From: G963674505 sp964575975
GTDB taxonomy: Bacteria; Desulfobacterota; Desulfobacteria; Desulfobacterales; SKZT01
DNA: 30,280 nucleotides
Direction: 5' to 3'
Assembly: GCA_964575975.1 (NCBI GenBank)
Contig: CAZNTU010000053.1
Coordinates: 1-30,280, forward strand
A program made the translations under genes and the position numbers. Below are positions 16,129 to 24,467 of this stretch, piece by piece; position 1 is the first letter of the stretch; each line of letters opens with the position of its first letter. Under the pieces are notes generated by a model. That model had not been told where the DNA came from. It saw nothing but the letters and a program-made list of their open reading frames with translations, and did no database searches.

Positions 16129-16523
16129 TGGACGGCAAGGATATTCAAGTACAGGAAAAAAAGGAGATCGATTCCCAGGGCGAATTGACCCGGGAGGGCT
16201 CCTTCTTCGTTCCAAACGTCGATATTTTCGAGGACAAGGACAATCTTGTCCTACTGGCCGACATGCCCGGAGTAACCAAGGAGAACGTGGACATTCGTGT
16301 CGAGGAGGGCCAGCTTAGAATACAGGGCAAGGTGAAGGAGAACGCTCCCGGCGAATTCGTTCTCTCCGAGTATTCCGTCGGGGACTACGTGAGGACGTTC
16401 ACCCTTTCCAACGTGATCGACCAGGCGGCTATAAAAGCATCGATGAAAAACGGCGTGCTCAGGGTGGTTCTGCCCAAGCTGGACGTCACCAAACCCAGGA
16501 AAATAGCGGTCAAGACCGATTGA
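16128..16523 (+). CDS. small heat shock protein Hsp20 (type B, copy 1)
   Basis: A 131-residue Hsp20 with a short acidic N-terminal arm rather than the aromatic arm of type A. The alpha-crystallin domain starts at FVPNVDIFEDKDN, continues with LLADMPGVTKENVDIRVE and ends in IDQAAIKASMKNGVLRVVLP, with C-terminal KPRKIAVKTD (I-x-V). It lacks the YHRRERE signature of type A and has SVGDYVRTFTLSNVIDQ in that region. The start at 16128 follows TAAGGAGG; an in-frame extension upstream to 16047 has no ribosome site. It is 85 bases after the type A gene. Closest relative in the window is the fourth gene. Type A and B subunits could form mixed oligomers; that is inference. Confidence 0.95.
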   Translation: MDGKDIQVQEKKEIDSQGELTREGSFFVPNVDIFEDKDNLVLLADMPGVTKENVDIRVEEGQLRIQGKVKENAPGEFVLSEYSVGDYVRTFTLSNVIDQAAIKASMKNGVLRVVLPKLDVTKPRKIAVKTD

Positions 16524-16596
16524 CAAACGATCGCAAGACTGGAACCCAACTTAAAAAGCCAAAGTTTGCTTCAATTTAAACCAAGGAGGTATTGTT

Positions 16597-17055
16597 ATGT
16601 TTCCGAGAAGATTCGTGGATTTTCCGGAGTGGAACGTTTGGGAGCCTTTCGGCCAATTGGAGCGTTTGCGTCGCGAAATGGAACGGCTTTCCGACTTTCC
16701 CGCGTCAGCGTCGCCTTTTTTTGCCACGGCGGGAGTATTCCCTCTGACCAACCTGAGCGAGGACAAGGACAACTACTATGTCCGCGCCGAACTTCCGGGC
16801 ATGACTGCGGATCGAATCGAAATCACGGCGACGGACAACAACCTGTCCATCGCCGGGGAAAGATCCATTCCCAAAGAGGCCGAAGGGGTCAGGTATCACA
16901 GGCGAGAAAGGGAGTCGGGCAAATTCAGCAGGATGCTCGGCCTTCCCGGCTCCATAGCTCCGGACAAAGTGGAAGCCGGCTTCAAGAACGGCGTTTTGAC
17001 CGTCGTGCTTCCCAAGTCGGAGGCGTCGAAACCGAAACAAATCACCGTCAAATAA
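16597..17055 (+). CDS. small heat shock protein Hsp20 (type A, copy 2)
   Basis: A 152-residue Hsp20 closely resembling the first gene in layout. An aromatic, charged N-terminal arm (FPRRFVDFPEWNVWEPFGQL) is followed by GVFPLTNLSEDKDNYYVRAEL, LPGMTADRIEI, the shared YHRRERESGKFSR segment, AGFKNGVLTVVLP and a C-terminal KPKQITVK (I-x-V). AAGGAGG lies 7 bases before the ATG; unlike the first two genes, no hairpin over the start region was found. The 73-base gap before it suggests co-transcription with the preceding genes. Confidence 0.95.
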   Translation: MFPRRFVDFPEWNVWEPFGQLERLRREMERLSDFPASASPFFATAGVFPLTNLSEDKDNYYVRAELPGMTADRIEITATDNNLSIAGERSIPKEAEGVRYHRRERESGKFSRMLGLPGSIAPDKVEAGFKNGVLTVVLPKSEASKPKQITVK

Positions 17056-17085
17056 TTTTTTCGGGTAAAAATGGAGGAATTAAAG

Positions 17086-17496
17086 ATGGCTGACACCGAG
17101 ACAAAGGAATTGCAGGCTACGGAAAAAAAAGAGGCGGCCGTGCCCGCCGAGCAGACCAAGCCGGGTCTGTTGTTTACGCCGGCCGTGGATATATTCGAAA
17201 GCGAGAAAGCGTTGACGATCATTGCCGACATGCCCGGCGTCAAGCCGGAAAACTTGGAGATCGATCTGAGAAAAGACACGCTTTCCATCATCGGCGACGT
17301 GGAACCGTTCGAAAGCGCCGGGGAAAACGAAATCGTCAGGGAATTCAGAACGGGTCGCTACATTAGGCGTTTTACGCTGTCCGAAGTGATCGATCAGGGC
17401 AAGATCGAGGCCAGCATGAAAGACGGGGTCCTGAGGCTGGAACTTCCCAAAGTGGAAAAGGCCGTTCCGCGAAAAATCGCGGTTCAGGCGGGATAA
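17086..17496 (+). CDS. small heat shock protein Hsp20 (type B, copy 2)
   Basis: A 136-residue type B Hsp20 with an acidic, alanine-rich N-terminal arm. The alpha-crystallin domain begins at FTPAVDIFESEKA, passes through IIADMPGVKPENLEI and ends IDQGKIEASMKDGVLRLELP, then PRKIAVQAG (I-x-V). The IDQxxIxASMKxGVLR stretch is shared with the second gene, supporting pairwise duplication. The start at 17086 has GGAGG at the usual distance; an in-frame ATG at 17071 overlaps that ribosome site and is less likely. It is the last of the four Hsp20 genes and is followed by two hairpins. Confidence 0.95.
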   Translation: MADTETKELQATEKKEAAVPAEQTKPGLLFTPAVDIFESEKALTIIADMPGVKPENLEIDLRKDTLSIIGDVEPFESAGENEIVREFRTGRYIRRFTLSEVIDQGKIEASMKDGVLRLELPKVEKAVPRKIAVQAG

Positions 17497-17526
17497 AACC
17501 ATCAACGTCGTTTGGGATCGTACTCT

Positions 17527-17552
17527 TCCAGCGCGATCGCGAACGCGCTGGA
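17527..17552 (+). repeat. 9-bp inverted repeat after the Hsp20 run
   Basis: TCCAGCGCG (17527-17535) and CGCGCTGGA (17544-17552) form a G-C-rich hairpin with an 8-base loop, 31 bases after the last Hsp20 stop and just upstream of a second hairpin with a T-run. It may stabilise the 3' end of the Hsp20 message. Confidence 0.6.
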
Positions 17553-17560
17553 TAGAAGCG

Positions 17561-17597
17561 AAAAAGGCCTGCCCGGGATTCCCGGCGCGGCCTTTTT
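17561..17597 (+). terminator. rho-independent terminator between hsp20-4 and the J-domain gene
   Basis: AAAAAGGCC (17561-17569) pairs with GGCCTTTTT (17589-17597), with an inner CCGGG/CCCGG helix, ending in T5. Only 36 bases separate it from the J-domain ATG, too short for a full promoter, so partial read-through or a promoter inside hsp20-4 is implied. Confidence 0.8.
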
Positions 17598-17633
17598 CCA
17601 TTTTTACCGACATCGACAAGGGAAGACCGTAAA

Positions 17634-18323
17634 ATGGCCGAGAAGAATTATTACTTGATTTTGGGCGTTTCTCCCGAGACGAGCGGAGATCGGATACGGT
17701 CGGCTTTCCGACGCCTGGCGAAAGAACATCATCCGGACAAGGCCGGGGGAGAGAGGACGGCGTATTTCCAGGAAATAGCCGAGGCTTATGAAATTCTGTC
17801 GGACCCTGAAAGGCGCGGAAACTACAATCGAAAAATAGAGGAGGAAAAGACGCTGAGGGACAAAAAATACGCTCCTCGCCCCGATTTGGGGAAAGCTTCC
17901 GAAAAGGCAGGACATCCTACGGCAATGTCCGGATTTCCGACGAGAAATATTTCCGAGGATTTCTTCGACGACTCGTTTTTCTCAGAATCTTTTTTTCCGG
18001 AACGCGAAAGGCAGTTTCGCAGATCGGACGTATTGGAGTTCGACGCCTATCTGACCACCGAGGAAGCGTTTAGAGGCGAACGCGTCGAATTGGAAATCCC
18101 TGTGCCGAAAACGTGTCCGGAATGCCGGGGAACAGGAAGCTATTCCCTCTTCTACTGCCCGGCATGCGAGGGGACCGGAGAATACCGAACCAAGGAAATC
18201 GTAAGAATCGACTTTCCGCCTGGCATTTTGCCCGAAACGACTCTTCGCGCGACTGCTTTTTTGCATAGAGAAAAATATTTGCATCTGATGATTCACGTGC
18301 ATATTATCCGGTCTGTTATTTAG
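17634..18323 (+). CDS. short J-domain protein with a reduced zinc-finger region
   Basis: A 229-residue DnaJ-like co-chaperone. The J domain (about 5-66) has YYLILGVSPETS, the HPD tripeptide at 33-35 and AYEILSDPERRGNY, so it should stimulate DnaK ATPase. A linker rich in Phe, Ser and Asp (100-130) replaces the Gly/Phe region. Then come two CxxCxGxG repeats only, CPECRGTG (Cys161, Cys164) and CPACEGTG (Cys175, Cys178), where DnaJ has four. The second substrate-binding domain is cut to about 45 residues, ending HVHIIRSVI. Classical DnaJ is about 370 residues, so this is either a distinct short class or a C-terminally truncated DnaJ. It lies between the Hsp20 run and htrA, with 64 bases to htrA. 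The ribosome site AGGGAAG is moderate. Confidence 0.85.
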   Translation: MAEKNYYLILGVSPETSGDRIRSAFRRLAKEHHPDKAGGERTAYFQEIAEAYEILSDPERRGNYNRKIEEEKTLRDKKYAPRPDLGKASEKAGHPTAMSGFPTRNISEDFFDDSFFSESFFPERERQFRRSDVLEFDAYLTTEEAFRGERVELEIPVPKTCPECRGTGSYSLFYCPACEGTGEYRTKEIVRIDFPPGILPETTLRATAFLHREKYLHLMIHVHIIRSVI

Positions 18324-18387
18324 ACTTGACTACTTGGTTATTGTCGGAAAGTCGTGATTTTATTTTTGACGAAAGGAAATCAAGAAA

Positions 18388-19842
18388 ATGCCGGATTTTT
18401 CAAGAGAAAACAAGAAACCGAATGGAAACGTGATCCTGACGACAACGATATTCGTACTGGCGATTTTTCTTTTTAGCGGGGCACTTGCTTTCGCGAAGCC
18501 CGCGCCTCCTCCCATGGTTCCGCAGAGCCTGACGGAACTCGCCGAACACGTGGGTCCGTCGGTCGTAAACATCAGGACCGTAAAGACTATCAAGGGCGGA
18601 GGACCCGTTTTCAGGCATTTTCAACGAAACCCGTTCGGAAAGGAAGATCCGTTCAGGGACTTTTTCGAAAAGTTCTTTGGAGAGGAGCAGCAGGGCGAGC
18701 ACAAGCAAAGAAGCCTCGGTTCGGGCTTTATCCTCAACGGCGAAGGGTATATCGTGACAAACAACCATGTAATCGAGGATGCCGACGAAATAAAGGTCAA
18801 ACTGAAAAGCGGGGAGGAATACGACGCGGAAATCGTCGGGCGGGACCCCAATACGGATTTGGCGCTGGTGCAGGTGAAAAATGCGAAAAATTTACAGGCA
18901 TTGTCGATAGGCGACTCCGACGCGTTGAAAGTCGGGGAATGGGTCATGGCGATCGGAAGTCCGTTTGGACTGGAACAGACCGTGACCGCAGGCATTGTTA
19001 GCGCAAAAGGTCGGGTTATCGGTTCAGGACCCTACGACGATTTCATCCAGACCGACGCTTCCATCAACCCCGGCAACAGCGGCGGTCCCCTTGTCAACAT
19101 GAGAGGCGAGGTCGTCGGAATCAACACCGCCATCGTAGCCAGCGGCCAGGGCATCGGGTTTGCCATTCCCGTCAACTTGGCCAAGAACATTGTCGAACAA
19201 TTGAAAGCCACCGGCGAAGTGACTCGCGGTTGGCTCGGCGTGGCCATTCAGGACATTACCGAGGAAATGGCCGAATACTACGGTCTTAAAAGCCGCGAGG
19301 GGGTTCTCATAGCCAAGGTGTTCGAGGGGGACCCGGCGGACAAGGCCGGCATAAAAACCCAAGATATCATTGTCAGCGTAAACGGCAAAAAAATCGAGAA
19401 CAGCCGCGCGCTGACCACTTACATCGCAGGCCTCGAGGTAGGTCAAAATTCCGAGATCAAGGTCCTCAGAGGCGGCAAGGAAATGACCTTCAGAGTTATG
19501 ATCGCGAAGCGGAAGGATGAAAAACTCGCTTCCGGAAGTCCCTCTTCACCGGAGCAGACCGGGGAATTGGGCATCCAAGTGTCCAACATTACGCCGGAAA
19601 TGGCGGAAAGATTCAATCTCGCGGACGCCAGCGGAGTCGTGGTCTCCGACTTGGAGAGCGGGGGCAAAGGCGAACAGGGCGGTTTGCAGAGAGGCGACAT
19701 CATAAAGGAGGTCAACCATACTCCCGTCAAGAATACGGAAGAATTCCGAAATGCGGTAAAAAGCGTTCCGGAGGGCGAAACCATCAGCTTGTTCATCCAC
19801 AGGATGAACGCCGGATTCATGGTGGTTCGCATCGCCAAGTAA
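18388..19842 (+). CDS. degP: HtrA/DegP-type periplasmic serine protease
   Basis: A 484-residue Do-family protease and chaperone for damaged envelope proteins. A signal sequence (basic start, hydrophobic 15-35, likely cleavage after AFA near 36) sends it to the periplasm. The trypsin-like domain has the triad His127 (TNNHVIEDA), Asp157 (PNTDLALVQV) and Ser231 (NPGNSGGPL). Two PDZ domains follow (about 270-365 and 390-480), with GWLGVAIQDI and GELGIQVSNI opening them. Length and order match DegP/DegQ; the N-terminal LA-loop region contains FEKFFGEEQQ. AAAGGAAA precedes the ATG. Gene order sHSP, J-protein, HtrA suggests joint induction under protein-folding stress. Fumarase follows after 49 bases. 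Confidence 0.95.
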   Translation: MPDFSRENKKPNGNVILTTTIFVLAIFLFSGALAFAKPAPPPMVPQSLTELAEHVGPSVVNIRTVKTIKGGGPVFRHFQRNPFGKEDPFRDFFEKFFGEEQQGEHKQRSLGSGFILNGEGYIVTNNHVIEDADEIKVKLKSGEEYDAEIVGRDPNTDLALVQVKNAKNLQALSIGDSDALKVGEWVMAIGSPFGLEQTVTAGIVSAKGRVIGSGPYDDFIQTDASINPGNSGGPLVNMRGEVVGINTAIVASGQGIGFAIPVNLAKNIVEQLKATGEVTRGWLGVAIQDITEEMAEYYGLKSREGVLIAKVFEGDPADKAGIKTQDIIVSVNGKKIENSRALTTYIAGLEVGQNSEIKVLRGGKEMTFRVMIAKRKDEKLASGSPSSPEQTGELGIQVSNITPEMAERFNLADASGVVVSDLESGGKGEQGGLQRGDIIKEVNHTPVKNTEEFRNAVKSVPEGETISLFIHRMNAGFMVVRIAK

Positions 19843-19891
19843 TAAAACATCCATCCGAGACTACAAGACGGTTCTATGGGAGGTTGAGAGC

Positions 19892-21499
19892 ATGACGGAA
19901 TTCACATACCAGGAAATGTTTCCGCTGGGCGAAGACGAGACGGAATATCGACTGCTGACACAAGATTATGTAGAGACAGCGACTTTCGACGGAAAAACAA
20001 TGCTTATGGTCGATCCGAAGGCTCTGACCGTGCTGGCGGAGGAAGCCTTTCGCGACGTGTCCCACTTGTTGAGGCCGTCGCACCTCGAGCTTGTGGCCAA
20101 AATCCTGACCGATCCCGAAGCCTCCGAAAACGACAAGTACGTCGCCAGAGAAATGCTCAAGAACGCCGCAATCGCGGCCGAAGGCGAATTTCCTCTTTGC
20201 CAGGACACCGGCACCGCCATTGTCATGGGCAAAAAGGGCCAGCAGGTCTGGACCGGCGGAGGCGACGAAAAGGCGCTCTCTCTCGGCGTGTTCAACGCCT
20301 ATACGAAAAACAACCTCCGATATTCCCAAAACGCCCCGCTCTCCATGTTCGAGGAGACGAACACGAAGTGCAACCTTCCGGCCCAGATCGATCTTGCCGC
20401 CGTGGAAGGCGACGCCTACAAGTTCCTTTTCATGGCCAAAGGCGGGGGCTCCGCCAACAAGACATACCTGTACCAGGAAACCAAGGCGGTGCTGAATCCG
20501 GACACTTTGCTCGAGTTCATGAAAGAGAAGATGAAATCGTTGGGGACAGCCGCCTGTCCTCCCTATCATCTGGCATTCGCGGTCGGGGGCACTTCCGCCG
20601 AACTTTGCCTGAAAACCGTCAAACTGGCCTCCGCCGGCTATCTGGACAATCTTCCGGAAAAAGGTTCCGCTTCGGGACACGCGTTTCGCGACCGCGAACT
20701 GGAGGCGAAGGCGCTGGAAATGTCCCGAGAGTTGGGGCTAGGCGCCCAGTTCGGCGGCAAGAATTTTTGCCTGGAAACCCGCGTGATCCGTCTTCCCAGA
20801 CACGGGGCGTCCTGTCCCATCGGTTTGGGAGTCAGCTGCAGCGCCGACAGAAACATCAAGGCCAAGATCACCGCCAAAGGCGTCTTTCTGGAAAAGCTGG
20901 AGACGAACCCCGCCCGGTTTCTGCCCGAAGTCGGCGAGACCGACGAAGGCGGGGTCAGGATCGATCTGAACCAGCCCATGAACTACATTCGCTCACTGTT
21001 GAGCAAGTATCCGGTGGCGACCCGGTTGCTGCTGACCGGAAAGATCGTCGTGGGAAGGGACATCGCCCACGCCAAGCTCAAGGAGCGTTTGGACAGGGGC
21101 GAAGGGCTTCCGCAATATTTGAAGGACCACATCATATATTACGCGGGACCGGCCAAGACTCCGGAAGGATACGCCTCCGGCTCTTTCGGCCCCACCACGG
21201 CCGGACGAATGGATTCCTACGTGCCGCTTTTCCAGGCCGAGGGCGCCTCGATGGTCATGCTCGCCAAGGGCAACAGGTCCAAGACGGTCACGGAGTCGTG
21301 CAAAAAGCACGGGGGGTTCTATCTTGGCTCCATAGGCGGCCCCGCCGCCAGGCTGGGCAAGGAATGCATCACAGACGTCAAGGTGCTGGAGTATCCCGAA
21401 CTGGGCATGGAAGCCGTCTTTATAATTACAGTCAAGGATTTCCCCGCGTTTATTGTCGTGGACGACAAGGGAAACGATTTCTTCGCGAACATTCTGTAG
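19892..21499 (+). CDS. fumarate hydratase class I, iron-sulfur dependent
   Basis: A 535-residue single-chain class I fumarase (FumA/FumB type) that interconverts fumarate and malate using an oxygen-sensitive [4Fe-4S] cluster. Cluster cysteines fit at Cys103 (PLCQDTGT), Cys222 (AACPPYH) and Cys316 (GLGVSCSADR), each two residues below the E. coli FumA positions. The alpha part (about 1-330) and the beta part with SGSFGPTTAGRMDSY and KGNRSKTV are joined in one chain. GGGAGG lies before the ATG. It sits between htrA (49 bases) and trkA (45 bases), so it may belong to a long transcript although its function is metabolic. Its direction (reductive or oxidative) cannot be read from sequence. Confidence 0.96.
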   Translation: MTEFTYQEMFPLGEDETEYRLLTQDYVETATFDGKTMLMVDPKALTVLAEEAFRDVSHLLRPSHLELVAKILTDPEASENDKYVAREMLKNAAIAAEGEFPLCQDTGTAIVMGKKGQQVWTGGGDEKALSLGVFNAYTKNNLRYSQNAPLSMFEETNTKCNLPAQIDLAAVEGDAYKFLFMAKGGGSANKTYLYQETKAVLNPDTLLEFMKEKMKSLGTAACPPYHLAFAVGGTSAELCLKTVKLASAGYLDNLPEKGSASGHAFRDRELEAKALEMSRELGLGAQFGGKNFCLETRVIRLPRHGASCPIGLGVSCSADRNIKAKITAKGVFLEKLETNPARFLPEVGETDEGGVRIDLNQPMNYIRSLLSKYPVATRLLLTGKIVVGRDIAHAKLKERLDRGEGLPQYLKDHIIYYAGPAKTPEGYASGSFGPTTAGRMDSYVPLFQAEGASMVMLAKGNRSKTVTESCKKHGGFYLGSIGGPAARLGKECITDVKVLEYPELGMEAVFIITVKDFPAFIVVDDKGNDFFANIL

Positions 21500-21544
21500 T
21501 TCCGCGCGATTCCTGTCACTTTTCAAATATATAAGGTCCACCGA

Positions 21545-22909
21545 GTGAAAGTACTTATAGTAGGCGCCGGGGAGGTCGGGTTTCACGTCGCGAACCGAAT
21601 CGCCACGGAAAACAAGGACGTGGTGGTCGTGGACAAGGACCTCGAAGCCTTGAGGCGCATTTCGGACAACTTGGACGTCCAAGTCCTTGCCGGGTCCGGC
21701 AGCAGCCCGGTTGTTTTGGAGGAGGCCGGGATCCGGCAGGCGGACATCATGCTGGCGGTCACCAACAGCGACGAAACCAACCTGGTGGCGTGCATGATGG
21801 CGGACAAGCTGTCGTCGACCACCAAAAAACTTGCACGCCTCCGCAGCGCCGACTACGATGAATACCACGATTCGTTCCGCGATTCCGAACCCCACATCGA
21901 CACCATCATCAACCCGGAAATCGAGGTGGTCAAGACCATCGACAGGCTGATGAGCTATCCCGGCGCTGTTGACGTGCTCGAGTTTGCCGGCGGGCGGGTC
22001 AATCTCATCGGCGTCAACATGGACGAGAAGTCGAAACTATCCGGGTTGAAGCTTTTCGAATTGGCAAAGCATTTCGGGGACAAGAAAATCCTGATCGCCG
22101 CAGTGGTCCGCCAGGAGAAACTGATCATTCCCAGAGGCGACGACCGCTTGAAACCGGAGGATGTCGTCTATTTCATTACGGAAAAGGAAAAGACGCTGGA
22201 GAACCTCGCTCTCTTCGACATGAACGAACCGCCGGCAAGAAGGGTAATGATCATCGGAGGGGGACGAATAGGGTACCGCCTGTGCCAGCTTTTCGAAAAA
22301 AAGAATATCCACGCGAAAATCATCGAGAAAAACGCCGAGAGATGCAGGCGTCTTGCCGAAAGACTCAACAAGGTCGTGGTGCTTCAGGGCGACGGGTCCG
22401 ACCAGGAACTTCTGGTGGAGGAGAATATCAATGACATGGAAGCGTTCGTCGCGCTCACCGACGACGAGGAGACCAATATCCTGGCGTCCTTGCTGGCCAA
22501 GCGCATGGGAGCGCGAAAGTGCATCACGCGCATCAGCAAGTTCAGTTATTTCCCCCTGATGGAAATGATCGGGATTCGGCAGGTGGTCAGCCCCAGGCTT
22601 TCCGCCATCAATTCCATTCTTCAGCATATACGAAGAGGCAAGGTGCTCTCGGCCATTTCCATCAAGGGGGAACAGGCCGAGGTCTTGGAAGCCGTCGCGA
22701 TGGAAACCTCCGACATTGTCGGAAAACCTTTGAAGAACATTGCGTTTCCCAAGGGGGCGTTGGTGACGGCGATTATCCGGGAAGACCAAGTCGTGATCCC
22801 GAGCGGCGAAAGCGTCGTAAAACCGGGCGACCGAATCGTCATCTTCGCGCACCGTTCGGCCATTGCCAAGGTGGAAAAAATCCTGACCGTCAAGCTGGAA
22901 TATTTCTAA
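21545..22909 (+). CDS. trkA: Trk system potassium uptake regulatory protein TrkA
   Basis: A 454-residue peripheral NAD-binding protein that gates the TrkH potassium channel. It has two RCK_N/RCK_C repeats: the first Rossmann motif is VGAGEVG (residues 6-12) and the second is IGGGRIG near residue 238, each followed by a TrkA_C domain, the last ending PGDRIVIFAHRSAIAKVEKI. The start is a GTG at 21545, chosen because the conserved N-terminus MKVLIVGAGEVG begins there and AAGG lies about 8 bases upstream. The stop codon overlaps the trkH start by one base (TAATG), which indicates translational coupling. Length and domain order are typical. Confidence 0.96.
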   Translation: MKVLIVGAGEVGFHVANRIATENKDVVVVDKDLEALRRISDNLDVQVLAGSGSSPVVLEEAGIRQADIMLAVTNSDETNLVACMMADKLSSTTKKLARLRSADYDEYHDSFRDSEPHIDTIINPEIEVVKTIDRLMSYPGAVDVLEFAGGRVNLIGVNMDEKSKLSGLKLFELAKHFGDKKILIAAVVRQEKLIIPRGDDRLKPEDVVYFITEKEKTLENLALFDMNEPPARRVMIIGGGRIGYRLCQLFEKKNIHAKIIEKNAERCRRLAERLNKVVVLQGDGSDQELLVEENINDMEAFVALTDDEETNILASLLAKRMGARKCITRISKFSYFPLMEMIGIRQVVSPRLSAINSILQHIRRGKVLSAISIKGEQAEVLEAVAMETSDIVGKPLKNIAFPKGALVTAIIREDQVVIPSGESVVKPGDRIVIFAHRSAIAKVEKILTVKLEYF

Positions 22910-24357
22910 TGCGTTGGCGCTACATACTGAACGTCGTATCGATCCTGATCCTGTTTTTGGGCCTGAGCATGCTGGCGCCGCTTGCGGTGGCGCTCTATTA
23001 CGGAGACCGAAGCGTATGGTCGATCCTGCAAGCCGCAGTTGTCACCATTGCTTCGGGCGCGCTGCTTCATTTTTATCTGAGAGGCTCGAAAGCCGAACAC
23101 CTCACCCAGCGGGAGGGCATGGCGATCGTGGCGCTCGGATGGACCCTGGCGGGTATTTTCGGAGCGCTCCCGTTCTATTTCGGCGGAGAGTTCGGCCCTT
23201 TCGTCGATGCCTTTTTCGAGTCGGTTTCCGGATTTACCACTACGGGGTCGTCCATCTTGACGGATATCGAGGGCGTATCCAAAGGCCTTCTGTTCTGGCG
23301 CAGCCTTATTCAATGGATGGGCGGCATGGGCATTATCGTGTTGTCCATAGCGATCCTTCCTTTTTTAGGCGTGGGCGGAATGCAGTTGTACAAGGCCGAA
23401 GTACCCAGCCCGGTTCCGGACAAGCTCAAACCCCGAATCCAAGACACGGCGAAGATACTTTGGAAAGTTTACGCGATCTTTACATTGGCGCAGATCGTAT
23501 TGCTGATGTTCGGGGGGATGAGCCTTTACGACGCCGTGTGCCACGCTTTCACGACCATGCCCACCGGCGGATTTTCCCCCAGGAACTCCTCCATAGCCCA
23601 TTACGACAGCGTTTACATCGACACGATCATTATCCTTTTCATGTTCGCCGCAGGCGTCAATTTTTCCCTTCATTACCAACTGCTGACCGGAAAACCCCTG
23701 GCCGTTTGGAAAGACGCCGAATTCCGGGTTTTCGCTGGTGCGGCGGCGGTTCTAACCTTGGTGGTGACTTTCGATGTTTTCGGAACGGTTTACGATCATT
23801 TTGGCAAGGCTTTCCAGTACGCGGCCTTCCAGGTAGTATCCATCCTCACCACCACCGGTTTCGCCACTGCGGACTACGAACAATGGCCCGCCATGAGCCA
23901 GTTGATCCTTTTAATTTGCATGTTCATAGGCGGTTCGGCAGGGTCCACCGGCGGCGGCGTGAAGTGGCTGCGGGCCTTGCTTTGTTTCAAATATTGTTAC
24001 AGGGAGCTTTTCGCGCTGATACACCCCCACGCGGTTATCCACGTCAAATTGCAAAAAAAAACCGTTCCGGAGGATGTAATGAGAAGCGTCCTTGGATTTC
24101 TTGCCTTGTACGTTGGGCTGTTCGCCATCTGCTCGGTCGTGCTCGCGGGTTTGGGCGTGGATTTCGTGACGTCTCTTGGAGCGGTCGCCTCCACGCTGGG
24201 AAATATCGGCCCCGGTTTCGGCGCGGTGGGACCCGTGGAAAACTTCGCCCTGATTCCGACGCCGGGAAAGTGGCTCCTCATCTGGTGCATGCTTCTGGGC
24301 CGACTGGAAATTTTTACGGTACTCATTTTGGTGGTGCCGGAGTTTTGGCGCAAATAG
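22909..24357 (+). CDS. trkH: Trk system potassium uptake channel subunit TrkH
   Basis: A 482-residue integral membrane protein forming the potassium-conducting pore controlled by TrkA. Hydrophobic segments cover most of the chain. Four pore-loop (P-loop) segments are visible: FTTTGSSIL, FTTMPTGGFS, ILTTTGFAT and the last around STLGNIGPGFG. The cytoplasmic intramembrane loop is represented by GGSAGSTGGGVKWLR. The ATG at 22909 overlaps the trkA stop; an in-frame open stretch to 22519 lies wholly inside trkA and was discarded. It is followed by a hairpin with a T-run. Confidence 0.96.
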   Translation: MRWRYILNVVSILILFLGLSMLAPLAVALYYGDRSVWSILQAAVVTIASGALLHFYLRGSKAEHLTQREGMAIVALGWTLAGIFGALPFYFGGEFGPFVDAFFESVSGFTTTGSSILTDIEGVSKGLLFWRSLIQWMGGMGIIVLSIAILPFLGVGGMQLYKAEVPSPVPDKLKPRIQDTAKILWKVYAIFTLAQIVLLMFGGMSLYDAVCHAFTTMPTGGFSPRNSSIAHYDSVYIDTIIILFMFAAGVNFSLHYQLLTGKPLAVWKDAEFRVFAGAAAVLTLVVTFDVFGTVYDHFGKAFQYAAFQVVSILTTTGFATADYEQWPAMSQLILLICMFIGGSAGSTGGGVKWLRALLCFKYCYRELFALIHPHAVIHVKLQKKTVPEDVMRSVLGFLALYVGLFAICSVVLAGLGVDFVTSLGAVASTLGNIGPGFGAVGPVENFALIPTPGKWLLIWCMLLGRLEIFTVLILVVPEFWRK

Positions 24358-24374
24358 GGGGTATTTTCCAACAG

Positions 24375-24420
24375 ATGAAAAACGTTGCGAGCTTTTTTCG
24401 ACTGCGGTTTCATTTTTTTC
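24375..24420 (+). terminator. probable terminator after trkH
   Basis: ATGAAA (24375-24380) pairs with TTTCAT (24408-24413), with partial inner pairing, followed directly by a run of T to 24419. The stem is irregular, so the call is moderate. Confidence 0.45.
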
Positions 24421-24449
24421 TTGACAGAACAGGAGCTTAACTATATAAG
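24421..24449 (+). promoter_or_regulatory. strong sigma70-type promoter for the tRNA pair
   Basis: A perfect TTGACA (24421-24426) is followed after 17 bases by TATAAG (24444-24449). Expected initiation is near 24456, about 12 bases before the tRNA-Lys 5' end. Confidence 0.7.
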
Positions 24450-24467
24450 AGGGATTCTTGTGGGTGC

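Noticed and set aside
22519..24357. Longer version of trkH starting inside trkA
   Set aside because: The extra 130 codons overlap trkA in another frame and lack membrane-protein character; the TAATG junction at 22907-22911 gives a natural coupled start.
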